A stretch of 64,000 nucleotides of DNA from Candidatus Poribacteria bacterium (GTDB taxonomy: Bacteria > Poribacteria > WGA-4E > PCPOR2b), in contig JAJECO010000013.1 of the NCBI GenBank assembly GCA_022822005.1, positions 1-64,000 on the forward strand, read 5' to 3'. Below are positions 41,306 through 49,917 of this stretch, in pieces; the stretch's first letter is position 1; each line of letters starts with the position of its first letter. Under the pieces are notes generated by a model, which worked only from the letters and a program-made list of their open reading frames with translations, was not told where the DNA came from and made no database searches. Position numbers and translations under genes: made by a program.

Positions 41306-42631
41306 ATGAGTAACGTTCCGATGACACGCCCTGAAGAGGCGTTGGCGATTCATGAGACGAGATACTTCCATTCGTCCACCTTTACAGAACTGGAAGATGG
41401 GCGCGTTCTCCACGCCGCCGGGACGCACTTCAACACATCCGATGATGGTGGAATCACGTGGTCTGAGTCGTTCTCGTGTGCCGATACAGAGGGGACTCCG
41501 GTAGGAGGCGGCGGAACATCGCTCGTGCGCTTATCCGGTGATGGCATCGGCTTGGCGGCTATGCAGCGGTCCTCCGAAGATACTGCCGAAAAAACGCGGC
41601 GAGAATCGGGTCTGGTTTTCTGGCGATCGGAAGATGGTGGAGAGACTTGGGAGCCACCTGTTCCCATAACAGTGCCAGGGGTTGCTACCCACGCCTACCA
41701 AGATGTCCTGCTTCGTACCTCCTCTGGACGTATTATCCTCCCGGTGTATATCTCATTGGGGCAAAACAGTGGACCCGACGAGATCAAACCGCCCGCCTCG
41801 GGGAAATTGGTAAATGGTCAATGGGTATCCACCGCGGCACACTTCTTCGACCCGCGATTCTCCGCATCCTGCGTCTACTATTCGGACGACGATGGACTGA
41901 CATGGCAACGCAATCACGATGGCGAACTGATCATCCTAATGGACTGGAACGCATCGTTCAGCTATACCAACGAACCGACGGTGGCGGAAGTCAGTCCGGG
42001 GCGACTGCTGATGTTCATGCGGAACGGATTGGGGCGCGTTTTTCAGGCATGGTCGGAAGACAACGGCGAGACTTGGACACGTCCGCAACCGACCTCCCTC
42101 GCTTCGTCTACAGCGCCGGCACAGATTCGGAGGCTGCCCAACGGACACCTCTTGGCGGTCTGGAATCAGGAGACCGAAGACGAGATTAAACGAGGTTACA
42201 ATCGGACGCGCATCTCCGCTGCGATTAGTCGGAATGGGGGCAGTGTGTGGGAGTTCTTCCAGAACGTCGAATCAATGCACGAGGAGACGCGGGTTGAGCC
42301 GGGACCCATCCGTCCTGTCCGTCCGTCGGAATACTACTTTGATCCGGGGTTGCCTGCTCCGGAACGGGAACGGGAACATATCCTCGACTTCGATTTCCAC
42401 GGGCGCTGGTCGTATCCGTCGGTGTTTGTGATGAGAGACCGTGTCCTAATTACCCATACCTATTCGTATTATGAGGAACACCCGACGCGTGCCGAGATGA
42501 TTTTGAGTAGTCAGAAGGAGGGAGGCTTCAATCAGAAGCTAAAGGTGCTGCCTTTGACGTGGTTCTACGGTGGGAAGGAGCCTGCGGACAATCCTGTGTT
42601 AGCGCGAATATATGAGCAGGCAAAGCCGTAG
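41306..42631 (+). CDS. BNR-repeat / sialidase-like propeller
   Basis: A 441-residue six-bladed propeller with at least five Asp-box motifs (S-x-D-x-G-x-x-W): 'TSDDGGITW', 'RSEDGGETW', 'YSDDDGLTW', 'WSEDNGETW' and a degenerate 'SRNGGSVW'. The family contains exo-alpha-sialidases and many related glycoside hydrolases or lectin-like proteins. No signal peptide is seen, so it is probably cytoplasmic. The arginine triad of true sialidases was not traced with certainty. It lies 41 bp behind the HxG PhyH gene and 69 bp before the MocA oxidoreductase, consistent with sugar catabolism. Confidence 0.88.
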   Translation: MSNVPMTRPEEALAIHETRYFHSSTFTELEDGRVLHAAGTHFNTSDDGGITWSESFSCADTEGTPVGGGGTSLVRLSGDGIGLAAMQRSSEDTAEKTRRESGLVFWRSEDGGETWEPPVPITVPGVATHAYQDVLLRTSSGRIILPVYISLGQNSGPDEIKPPASGKLVNGQWVSTAAHFFDPRFSASCVYYSDDDGLTWQRNHDGELIILMDWNASFSYTNEPTVAEVSPGRLLMFMRNGLGRVFQAWSEDNGETWTRPQPTSLASSTAPAQIRRLPNGHLLAVWNQETEDEIKRGYNRTRISAAISRNGGSVWEFFQNVESMHEETRVEPGPIRPVRPSEYYFDPGLPAPEREREHILDFDFHGRWSYPSVFVMRDRVLITHTYSYYEEHPTRAEMILSSQKEGGFNQKLKVLPLTWFYGGKEPADNPVLARIYEQAKP

Positions 42632-42700
42632 TGAATAAAACGTGAAGCGTGAAACGTGAGGGCTTAAAACATCAGAGAACCCCTATAGAGGAGATGGTTC

Positions 42701-43702
42701 ATGCTAAAATTTGCTTATTTGGGTGCATGGCACAGCCACGCTAGTATGCACACCCGCGAATCAACAGAGCGTCCGGAGGAGTTCAAACCGATTGGATTCT
42801 ACGATCCAGATCCAGAGGTCGTTGCGCGAAGAGAGGGAGAATGGTCCGAATCCTTTCCTGACCTCACCGTTTTCCCATCAGTCGAAGCGGTATTGAACAG
42901 CGACGCTCAAGCGGTCATCGTCGAAGGGCATGTCTACCAAAATCTGGACTACGCAGAACAGGCGCTTGAAGCGGGTAAGCATGTGTTGCTCGAAAAGCCG
43001 GCAGGCGTCAATATAGAACAGTTGCAGCGAATCCACGAACTTTCAGAGCGCAAGGGACTGTGCCTCCAGATGGCGTATATGTGGCGTTACAATCCCGCAA
43101 TCCACGAAATGCTGCGGCTCGCCAAATTGGGCGCATTTGGCGATATTTTCTACTATCGCGGACACATTCCCAAACCGATATCTTGGCACCCACAGTTGGC
43201 GCAGGAATTCAAGGTGTATCACGGCGGAATTTACTTCGAGATGGCAGGACATCTGATTGACCTGATGGTTATTCTGATGGGAGAGCCGAAGCGGGTGCAG
43301 CCTTCCTTGGGACGCCACTACGACAGCCGATCCGAGGTGGACAATGCGGTCGTCGTCCATGAGTTTGAAGATGGACTCGGCACAATTGACACCGCCGGTA
43401 TGCACATAGAGAGCGGCAAAACCCGCCGTATCGAAGTCTACGGCACAAAGGGCACCGCCATCCATACGCCAATCGGTTCGGATAACCTCAGCCTCAGTTT
43501 GGGAGAATCCGTTGAAGGCTACACAGCTGGGTCACAGGATGTTACCATCACCCGGTCGCCAACTTCTCCGTCGCTGCTGCGAGAAATCGCCGCCTGCATT
43601 CGTGGCGAAAAGCAGCCGGATTACACACCGGCACATGATAGGGCTGTACAGCGGACACTGTTTGCTGGTTGCGGCATAACGGATGGAGACGCGCTTAGAT
43701 AA
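42701..43702 (+). CDS. Gfo/Idh/MocA-family oxidoreductase
   Basis: A 333-residue NAD(P)-dependent sugar or inositol dehydrogenase-like protein. N-terminal Rossmann fold ('FAYLGAWHSHASMH', 'AVIVEGHVYQNLDYAEQALEAGKHVLLEKPAGVN', with the catalytic Lys in EKP) and a C-terminal GFO_IDH_MocA domain ('HGGIYFEMAGHLIDLMVILMGEPKRV'). The glycine loop is unusual (AWHSHAS rather than GxGxxG), seen in some subgroups. GAGGAG precedes the ATG. It acts on sugar or sugar-acid substrates; which one is not deducible. Confidence 0.9.
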   Translation: MLKFAYLGAWHSHASMHTRESTERPEEFKPIGFYDPDPEVVARREGEWSESFPDLTVFPSVEAVLNSDAQAVIVEGHVYQNLDYAEQALEAGKHVLLEKPAGVNIEQLQRIHELSERKGLCLQMAYMWRYNPAIHEMLRLAKLGAFGDIFYYRGHIPKPISWHPQLAQEFKVYHGGIYFEMAGHLIDLMVILMGEPKRVQPSLGRHYDSRSEVDNAVVVHEFEDGLGTIDTAGMHIESGKTRRIEVYGTKGTAIHTPIGSDNLSLSLGESVEGYTAGSQDVTITRSPTSPSLLREIAACIRGEKQPDYTPAHDRAVQRTLFAGCGITDGDALR

Positions 43703-43742
43703 GCAGCAGCGTTTAGCAGGCTTCTTCGTGGAGGGGAGTCTG

Positions 43743-44708
43743 ATGTTTGCCAAGTTGCTGGTATGTGCCGGATTGGTTGTGTTCCTCTGCTTTGGCCTGG
43801 TGGGGTGTGAGGACGAAAATCCCCAGATCGTAAGGGAGGTTGCCGAGCTGATTGAGACGGTTCCCGCAAGTGGCGAGAGGGCTGCGGCGCATCAACCGGT
43901 CGTGCTCTACTTCGATAAGGGACCGCTAGCTGTGACAGTTAATGGAACTGCGGCTCGTGTTGTGGGGAATAGCGCGATTTGGTCTTTTCCGAAACCGCCT
44001 CCGTATGGAGATGGGTTATTTCATATTGAATGGACAAATCCTGACGGTTCCCCGAATGTTGGTACATCTATAAGGCTAATGGTAGTGGCTGATGTTGCCA
44101 AGCTGGTTAAGACGATTCCCGCAAATGGGGAGGATACTGCAGAACATCTACCAATCGTGGTTTACTTCGACAAGGAACCGTTAGGCGTGACAGTTAATGG
44201 AACTGCGGCTCGTGTTGACGGAACCAGAGCATTCTGGTGTTTTCCGAAACCGCCTCCGTATGGAGATGGGTTATTTCATATTGAATGGACGAACCCTGAC
44301 GGTTCCCCGAATGTTGGTACATCTATAAGGTTGACAGTGTGGCCCTTTGAACTCTCGGAGCTATCTATAATGTCGGGGAGTGTATCGGGTGGCGCTGCTG
44401 ACGTTGATCCTGACTTGTTGAATAGGAACGGCATCCGTTTTGATTTTGATGAACCTATTATTGATGTACAGTCTCAGCTGCTTACTGAAGATGGTGAGAG
44501 CCTTGATTGGGAGGTTGTCTGGGATGACCAAACCGTTATATTTCGTCCTGGCAGGAATGGGGATTTACTTGAACATGGAAGAGGCTATCTGATTCGGTTG
44601 GTTGTTGCCGAGGCGTGGATCTACAGTGAGATTTGGTGTGAATGTTTCGACTGCTCGTTGTATGGGAACTCTGAATGGACAATAGGATTTGTAACCATCG
44701 ACAAATAA
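43743..44708 (+). CDS. Lipoprotein with two near-identical repeat domains
   Basis: The 321 residues start at the ATG at 43743 (GGAGG upstream; an earlier in-frame start at 43683 overlaps the MocA gene). The signal peptide ends in the lipobox 'LVGC', so it is exported and lipidated. Two tandem domains of about 85 residues follow, sharing 'VTVNGTAARV' and 'FPKPPPYGDGLFHIEW' and 'NPDGSPNVGTSIRL'; the DNA of 43932-44075 is nearly copied at 44187-44330. The C-terminal part ('FDFDEPIIDVQSQLL') is a third, different Ig-like/Big-like domain. Surface glycan binding is plausible; function unknown. Confidence 0.82.
   Translation: MFAKLLVCAGLVVFLCFGLVGCEDENPQIVREVAELIETVPASGERAAAHQPVVLYFDKGPLAVTVNGTAARVVGNSAIWSFPKPPPYGDGLFHIEWTNPDGSPNVGTSIRLMVVADVAKLVKTIPANGEDTAEHLPIVVYFDKEPLGVTVNGTAARVDGTRAFWCFPKPPPYGDGLFHIEWTNPDGSPNVGTSIRLTVWPFELSELSIMSGSVSGGAADVDPDLLNRNGIRFDFDEPIIDVQSQLLTEDGESLDWEVVWDDQTVIFRPGRNGDLLEHGRGYLIRLVVAEAWIYSEIWCECFDCSLYGNSEWTIGFVTIDK
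43932..44330 (+). repeat. 144-bp direct repeat at 255-bp offset inside lipoprotein gene
   Basis: Copies 43932-44075 and 44187-44330 are almost identical over long stretches, especially the part coding FPKPPPYGDG to TSIRL, while flanking parts of the same domains have diverged. This suggests recent duplication or gene conversion. Confidence 0.85.
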
Positions 44709-44975
44709 GCGGAAATGGGAGGAAAAAACGAAAAAATATTTTAGGAATTACAATTCAGTTTGTAGTAGCGCAATTTATTGCGCGTCAGCCCCTAACGACA
44801 TCGCACTGAAGTGTCTGACTCAATTTACCAAACACTGCAGCACGGCACAATGGGTATTCGATAAACCGTCCCATTACCAACCTAAAACCTTACTATAGTT
44901 ACCCGTTTTTAATCCCGATTTATCGGGGATTCATCGAGCGTTCCTAACGAGTCTCGTTTGTCCGGGAAAGTTTCT
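44709..44975. other. 267-bp gap with two palindromic repeats
   Basis: No gene seen. GCGCAAT-TT-ATTGCGC lies at 44768-44783, and a hairpin with ATCCCGAT and ATCGGGGAT arms at 44911-44931. Neither has a T-run suitable for a terminator. Both look like dispersed palindromes. The HAD gene start is at 44976 or, less likely, TTG 44958. Confidence 0.5.
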
Positions 44976-45707
44976 ATGAAGAATATTAAAAAAAAAGATC
45001 TCCTTGAAATCAAAGCGTTGACATTTGATGTATTTGGTACAGTTGTGGACTGGCGCGGCAGCATTATCCGCGAAGGTGAAGCGTTTGGAGCGGCTCGCGG
45101 ACTTGATGTGGATTGGGCGGAGTTTGCCGACAAATGGCGAGGGGGATACGGTCCCTCGATGAATCGCGTCCGGCAGGGTGAACTGCCGTGGCTGAACATA
45201 GATGCGCTACACCGTATGATCTTGGACGAATTACTTGACGGGTTCAAGATTGCGGGGTTGAGTGAAATGGAGAAAGATCACCTCAACCGCGTGTGGCATC
45301 GCCTCCTCCCCTGGCCCGAGGCTGTCAGTGGGCTCCAGCGATTGCGTGAACGATTCATTGTTGCGCCCCTATCCAACGGCAACATCGCCTTGCTCACCAA
45401 TATGGCGAAACACGCCGGGCTGCCGTGGGACTGCATCTTGTCATCGGAGTTGGCGAAGCACTACAAACCCGATCCGGAGGTGTATCAAACCGCCGCCGAC
45501 CTGTTGGGGCTACCACCGAGCCAAGTGATGATGGTCGCTGCACACCCCGGTGACCTGCTTGCTTCAGCATCTGTTGGATTCAAAACTGGATTCGTACCGC
45601 GACCCGAAGAATACGGGCCGCACCGCAACCGAGATCTGGAACACGATGCCGCTTTTGATGTTGTGGCAAGCGACTTTAATGATCTGGCAAGCCAGTTAGG
45701 AGCATAG
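44976..45707 (+). CDS. Haloacid dehalogenase type II-like HAD hydrolase
   Basis: A 243-residue HAD-fold enzyme. The nucleophile D18 is in 'LTFDVFGTVVDWR'; motif II is 'PLSNGN'; motif III Lys is in 'KHYKPDPEVYQ'; motif IV region is 'MVAAHPGDLLASASVGFKTGFV'. The pattern is close to 2-haloacid dehalogenases type II, which displace halide from 2-haloalkanoates by an aspartyl ester. Starts at ATG 44976 or TTG 44958 (neither has a strong ribosome site). Near an HxG PhyH gene a dehalogenase is a notable neighbour, but many HAD-II proteins have other substrates. Confidence 0.87.
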   Translation: MKNIKKKDLLEIKALTFDVFGTVVDWRGSIIREGEAFGAARGLDVDWAEFADKWRGGYGPSMNRVRQGELPWLNIDALHRMILDELLDGFKIAGLSEMEKDHLNRVWHRLLPWPEAVSGLQRLRERFIVAPLSNGNIALLTNMAKHAGLPWDCILSSELAKHYKPDPEVYQTAADLLGLPPSQVMMVAAHPGDLLASASVGFKTGFVPRPEEYGPHRNRDLEHDAAFDVVASDFNDLASQLGA

Positions 45708-45714
45708 AGCAAAA

Positions 45715-46458
45715 ATGTTCGTCGGTGTGGATGGTTGCAGGGCGGGTTGGTCCGCTATCGGGCTGGATGCGGCTGATCACTGGCAGGTCGATATTTTTCC
45801 CGATGTGTCCAGCCTTTGGGATCATTACCGGCAGGCGTCCTTAATACTGATTGACATCCCTATCGGTTTGAAAACGGACGGCAGCGCTGAACGCCGTTGC
45901 GATCCGATAGTCCGGAAACTGCTCGGTCCGAGACGTTCGAGTGTGTTCCCTGCGCCGTGCCGAGGGGCAATCTATGCGTCGTCGTATCAGGAGGCTTGCG
46001 ATATCAATCAACGGCTGACGGGCAAACGGTTGTCTGTCGAAAATTGGCACATTATCCCAAAAATCCGTCAGATGGATTGCTTCCTTTCCGAGAACACCGC
46101 TGCGAGAGATCAGGTCAGGGAAATCCATCCAGAATTCTGCTTTTGGGGGTTGGCGGGTCAGCCGATGCAACACGCCAAAAAGCGAACCGAGGGCTTAGCA
46201 GAGCGGGCAGCACTCCTCCAGTCCATTTATCCGGGGACTACTGATATTATCGACTATGCGCTATCCACCTATAGACGCAAAGATGTCGCAAGAGACGACA
46301 TTCTTGATGCACTGGCTGCTGCAGTGACCGGGCTACTGGGAGGGCAAGATCTCGCTTCAATTCCGCAAGAACCTGAGTTTGATGAACGCGGCTTGCGGAT
46401 GGAGATGGTATATTGTCCGTACACCGTAGTGGAATCTCTATGGGGTAGAACTGAATAG
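45715..46458 (+). CDS. DUF429 protein (predicted RNase H-like nuclease)
   Basis: A 247-residue DUF429 protein: 'VGVDGCRAGW' at the N-terminus, 'LILIDIPIGL', 'RRCDPIVRKLLGPRRSSVFPAP', 'QVREIHPEFCFW' and 'RDDILDALAAAVTGLL' form the conserved acidic pattern of an RNase H-like fold. Function is undetermined. It begins 7 bp after the HAD gene stop with no clear ribosome site, so it is probably co-translated. Its presence in a catabolic run is common for this family but not explained. Confidence 0.88.
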   Translation: MFVGVDGCRAGWSAIGLDAADHWQVDIFPDVSSLWDHYRQASLILIDIPIGLKTDGSAERRCDPIVRKLLGPRRSSVFPAPCRGAIYASSYQEACDINQRLTGKRLSVENWHIIPKIRQMDCFLSENTAARDQVREIHPEFCFWGLAGQPMQHAKKRTEGLAERAALLQSIYPGTTDIIDYALSTYRRKDVARDDILDALAAAVTGLLGGQDLASIPQEPEFDERGLRMEMVYCPYTVVESLWGRTE

Positions 46459-46480
46459 ACTTACAACAGGAGACACAGCG

Positions 46481-47695
46481 ATGGAATTCAATCAAGACCA
46501 ATTCATGGAGGAAGGGTACTTGGTTCTGCGCGAGGTCGTCCCACCAGCGGAGTTGGAAGACTTACGCACTGGATATGAGCGGATGGTCGATCGACAGCGG
46601 GGTATCTGGTCCTGCGAACGTAATCCAGGTGATCCACCGGGCGGTGTATGGGAGACTGGGGCACAGCCTCGCTTGATGCTGCATCGGCCTCCGCTGGTAG
46701 ACCTGATTGATACGGCGACAGCGAACACAGCGGAATTCTGGCTCCACGAAAACTTACAGGGCGTCAGCACGCAGTTGATGGGGGAACCGGATGCCGGCGT
46801 CACCGAAATGATGATGATGTGTAGTCCGGTGCGGAACCGGGGTCCCGCCGTTTGGCACCGTGACATTCACCCCATTGATACAGCACCGCTACAAGCGTAC
46901 ATAGACGACATCATGGAGAACGGTCCAAGATATGTTCAATGGAACATCCCGCTCTACGATGACAGTGTGCTGTGGGTTGTACCCGGCAGCCACCGGCGGA
47001 TCAATACCGACGAGGAAAATCGGCAGTTGCTGGCAGATCCACGTGTCCCTCTGCCCGGAGCCGTCCAGACACATCTCAACGGAGGCGATGGCGTCGTCTA
47101 CATCACCCCAATCCTGCACTGGGGCAGCAACTACAGCGCAAAGCTGCGTCGCACCATTCACGGCGGTTTCTGCAACTTCACGAAGTACGAAGATCTGAGT
47201 TACACGAAACATCTATCCACTGAAGCCCAAGCGACACTAAAACGGTGGGACACACGAAGCGAGCAGATGCAGGATCACACCGAATGTGCGCTGCGTGCGG
47301 TGATTAAAAAAAGCGGTTCTGCGTACCATACTGCGCTGGACGAGATACATCCGGGCAGAGGCGAAAAAGGCAAAATGCTGACGACTATCTTCTTGTCCAA
47401 GGCGGCGTTCTTTATAAATCTCCACAACAACCCAGACCTTGAAGATGGACCGGAAGATCTGCGTAGGCGCGGGACGAGCGCGCATCCGACCACCCTGAAT
47501 TGGGGTCCTGAATTTGCGGATCGGTTCACGCCGCAGGAGGCGGAGACGTTATGGGAACGGTTTAAGCCGCTCGACGCCAAACTGCAGAGGGGCGAGGAGC
47601 ATTTTTTTCCCGGCTTCCAATCGGGACCGATGCGGTACTGCTTCAATGAGACCCCTACCGATTTCGGTGTAGACGAATTCATCGCAAGTTGGTAG
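46481..47695 (+). CDS. Long PhyH-like dioxygenase (404 aa)
   Basis: A paralog of the 400-residue protein at 36547-37749. Triad: H126-x-D128 ('VWHRDIHPID') and H213 ('ILHWGSNYS'); core 'SVLWVVPGSHRRINTDEEN'. The C-terminal 150-residue extension ends 'DFGVDEFIASW'. Good ribosome site (AGGAG). Its TAG stop (47693-47695) lies inside the palindromic repeat at 47692-47719. It sits between DUF429 and an amidohydrolase in the same direction. Substrate unknown; the shared extension suggests the two long members use related substrates. Confidence 0.9.
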   Translation: MEFNQDQFMEEGYLVLREVVPPAELEDLRTGYERMVDRQRGIWSCERNPGDPPGGVWETGAQPRLMLHRPPLVDLIDTATANTAEFWLHENLQGVSTQLMGEPDAGVTEMMMMCSPVRNRGPAVWHRDIHPIDTAPLQAYIDDIMENGPRYVQWNIPLYDDSVLWVVPGSHRRINTDEENRQLLADPRVPLPGAVQTHLNGGDGVVYITPILHWGSNYSAKLRRTIHGGFCNFTKYEDLSYTKHLSTEAQATLKRWDTRSEQMQDHTECALRAVIKKSGSAYHTALDEIHPGRGEKGKMLTTIFLSKAAFFINLHNNPDLEDGPEDLRRRGTSAHPTTLNWGPEFADRFTPQEAETLWERFKPLDAKLQRGEEHFFPGFQSGPMRYCFNETPTDFGVDEFIASW

Positions 47696-47719
47696 GGAAC
47701 GCAGATCTGAGTTCCCTAC
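47692..47719. repeat. Interspersed palindrome, type A copy 2 (supplies a stop codon)
   Basis: GTAGGGAAC (47692-47700) and GTTCCCTAC (47711-47719) are perfect complements around a GCAGATCTGA core related to 2293-2312. The TAG in the left arm is the stop codon of the long PhyH gene. Confidence 0.8.
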
Positions 47720-47770
47720 GATCCGAAAGAGTAGCATCTTTGGAGCGTAAAATAGCGGGAGGAGAAATAG

Positions 47771-48613
47771 ATGATCGTTGATGTACACACCCATTGTATT
47801 CAGCCGGCGCACGTCAGTGATGCCAACCATCAGGCCCTCCGACGGGCAGGCTATCCACCGATGCCGCCCCTCTCGCCTGAAACGTACCTTAAAGCGATGG
47901 AGGTTGTCGACAAAGCCATTGTTTTCGGTGTGCGAGGTATTTCCGCCGGAATGCACAGTCCCAACAATTTTACCGCCGAGTGGGTCAAGCATGCACCGGA
48001 CAAACTGATCGGTTTCGCAGCGATAGATCCAACCGAGGAGGACCATCTTGAAGAGGTCGACCGGTGTGTATCGGACTGGGGGCTCCGAGGCATCAAAATC
48101 TATCCCATGTTAGGGCGATACGATCCCACCGATCCCACCGTCGCCTTTCCCTTATATGAAAAGGCGCAGCGGATGGGATTGCCGATCTTGTCGCATATGG
48201 GAACACATCCGGGTCCTCGCGCGATGCTCAAATACAGTTTGCCGATATTGATTGACGAGGTTGCCCAAGCGTTTCCAGACCTTAAGTTTATCATGGCGCA
48301 CATGGCACACCCGTGGCAGCGAGATTGTGCGGTTGTTTTGCGCAAACATCCTAATGTCTACGCGGATGTCTCCGGTGGTGGGTGGGTCCGGCAGTGGCAG
48401 GGATGGGAGGGGTTGATTGGCATGGTTGAGTGGGGCGTGACAGACAAACTACTCTTTGGTTCTGATTTCCCGTTGTGGACGCCGCAGGAGGGCATGGACG
48501 GGCTGCGCCGGCTCAACGATCAACTTGAAGGTACCAAGCTACCGCGCATTCCGGACGATGTGATTGAAGGGATTATCCACCGGGATTCACTTGCGCTGCT
48601 GGGGTTGGATTAA
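47771..48613 (+). CDS. Amidohydrolase-2 family protein
   Basis: A 280-residue TIM-barrel metal hydrolase/decarboxylase. 'MIVDVHTHCIQP' provides the HxH metal pair; 'PILSHMGTHPGPR' and 'FIMAHMAHPWQRD' provide further His ligands, and 'LLFGSDFPLWTP' the catalytic Asp. It resembles ACMSD-type or lactone hydrolases (PF04909). A good ribosome site (GGGAGGAG) precedes the ATG. It is paired with a galactonate-dehydratase-like enolase 46 bp downstream, suggesting lactone opening followed by acid dehydration. The partial gene at 1-678 belongs to the same family. Confidence 0.9.
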   Translation: MIVDVHTHCIQPAHVSDANHQALRRAGYPPMPPLSPETYLKAMEVVDKAIVFGVRGISAGMHSPNNFTAEWVKHAPDKLIGFAAIDPTEEDHLEEVDRCVSDWGLRGIKIYPMLGRYDPTDPTVAFPLYEKAQRMGLPILSHMGTHPGPRAMLKYSLPILIDEVAQAFPDLKFIMAHMAHPWQRDCAVVLRKHPNVYADVSGGGWVRQWQGWEGLIGMVEWGVTDKLLFGSDFPLWTPQEGMDGLRRLNDQLEGTKLPRIPDDVIEGIIHRDSLALLGLD

Positions 48614-48659
48614 TCGGGTTGGTTATTTGCTGTGCAGTACTTGAGAGGGAACTGTTGAG

Positions 48660-49844
48660 ATGGAACGTATGCGTGTAGCTGAAGTCAAGACCTTCCTTGT
48701 TGGTGGAAGCTGGCGTAACTGGCTCATTGTGAAAATAGAGACTGATGCAGGCATCCACGGTATCGGCGAAGCGACCCTTGAGGGTAAGTCGAAAACGGTC
48801 GAGGGGGCAGTAGTGGAATTGGCACGTTATATCGTTGGACAGGACCCTTTTGCTATAGAAAAGCATTTTCAGGAGATGTATCGGCGTGCATTCTACGCCG
48901 GCGGCGAGGTGTTGACCAGCGCAATCAGCGGTGTTGAGACTGCGCTCTGGGATATCAAAGGCAAAGCACTCGGTGTGCCGGTATACGAACTACTCGGTGG
49001 CCGTACGCGCGACCGAATCAAGCTCTACGCCAACGCATGGTATAAGCAGGGCATGAGCCCCGACGAATTTGAGGTGGCGGCGAAAGAGATAGTAAGACTT
49101 GGCGCGAAAGGATTGAAATTCAATCCGTGGGGCGGACGTCCGGGTATCGATTTCTATCGGCTGGATAACAATATCCTAAACACAGGAATCGATGCCGTGG
49201 CAGCTGTGAGAGACGCGGTAGGACCAGACATCGACCTATACATCGATTGCAACGGGATATTTAACACTGCCGCTAATGCAGTCAGAGCAGCAAAAGGTGT
49301 CGAGCGATACAACATCAGTTTCTTCGAAGAGCCCGTTCCCCACGAAAATCTTGATGCGATGGCGTATGTGCGAAGCAAGATTGACATCCCTGTGGCTACG
49401 GGGGAACGACTGTTTACTATCTTCAGTTTTCAGCAGCTGCTTGAGCGCGGTGGCGTGGATATCGTTCAGCCAGATATGTCGCACTGCGGCGGAATGCTTG
49501 AAGCGCGGAAAATTGCTGCAATTGCAGATTCACACTATGCGGCTTTCGCGCCCCACAACCCGAACGGGGAGGTATCCTACGCTTCCTCCGTTCAGCTTGC
49601 TGCGTGCGTTCCCAACTTCTTGGTCTTAGAACATTTTCCACCCGAACCGTGGCGCTTTGATGTCTGCACAAATCCGATGATCGTCGAGGACGGCTGGCTC
49701 GAAATTCCAGACCGTCCGGGATTGGGCGTTGAATTCAACGAGGAAGCCGCGTTGGAACATCCCTACGAAGCGGTTGACCTCTATAACCTGCACCGTCCCG
49801 AGTTACAGCAGAAGGTGCCTAAGTACACTGATAAACTGCGGTGA
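48660..49844 (+). CDS. Galactonate-dehydratase-like enolase-superfamily enzyme
   Basis: A 394-residue enolase-superfamily protein with the full metal set: Asp in 'IDLYIDCNGIF', Glu in 'FFEEPVPHENLD', Glu in 'VATGERLFT', and the catalytic His in 'FAPHNPNGEVSYASS'. The N-terminal capping domain has 'GIHGIGEATLEGKSKTV'. The layout fits D-galactonate or related acid-sugar dehydratases, making 2-keto-3-deoxy acids. Unlike the family member at 13801-15033, nothing is missing. It follows the amidohydrolase by 46 bp and precedes a PhyH gene. Confidence 0.92.
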   Translation: MERMRVAEVKTFLVGGSWRNWLIVKIETDAGIHGIGEATLEGKSKTVEGAVVELARYIVGQDPFAIEKHFQEMYRRAFYAGGEVLTSAISGVETALWDIKGKALGVPVYELLGGRTRDRIKLYANAWYKQGMSPDEFEVAAKEIVRLGAKGLKFNPWGGRPGIDFYRLDNNILNTGIDAVAAVRDAVGPDIDLYIDCNGIFNTAANAVRAAKGVERYNISFFEEPVPHENLDAMAYVRSKIDIPVATGERLFTIFSFQQLLERGGVDIVQPDMSHCGGMLEARKIAAIADSHYAAFAPHNPNGEVSYASSVQLAACVPNFLVLEHFPPEPWRFDVCTNPMIVEDGWLEIPDRPGLGVEFNEEAALEHPYEAVDLYNLHRPELQQKVPKYTDKLR

Positions 49845-49917
49845 TATATCAGATCATGTCCCACATCACGTATGATCGCATCTGTTGATGTTTGGGTGAG
49901 AGAAGGATTTTCCAATT

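Noticed and set aside
42645-42662. Short GCGTGAA/ACGTGAG microrepeat between sialidase and MocA genes
   Set aside because: Only about two to three imperfect 8-mers; too short to call a repeat array.
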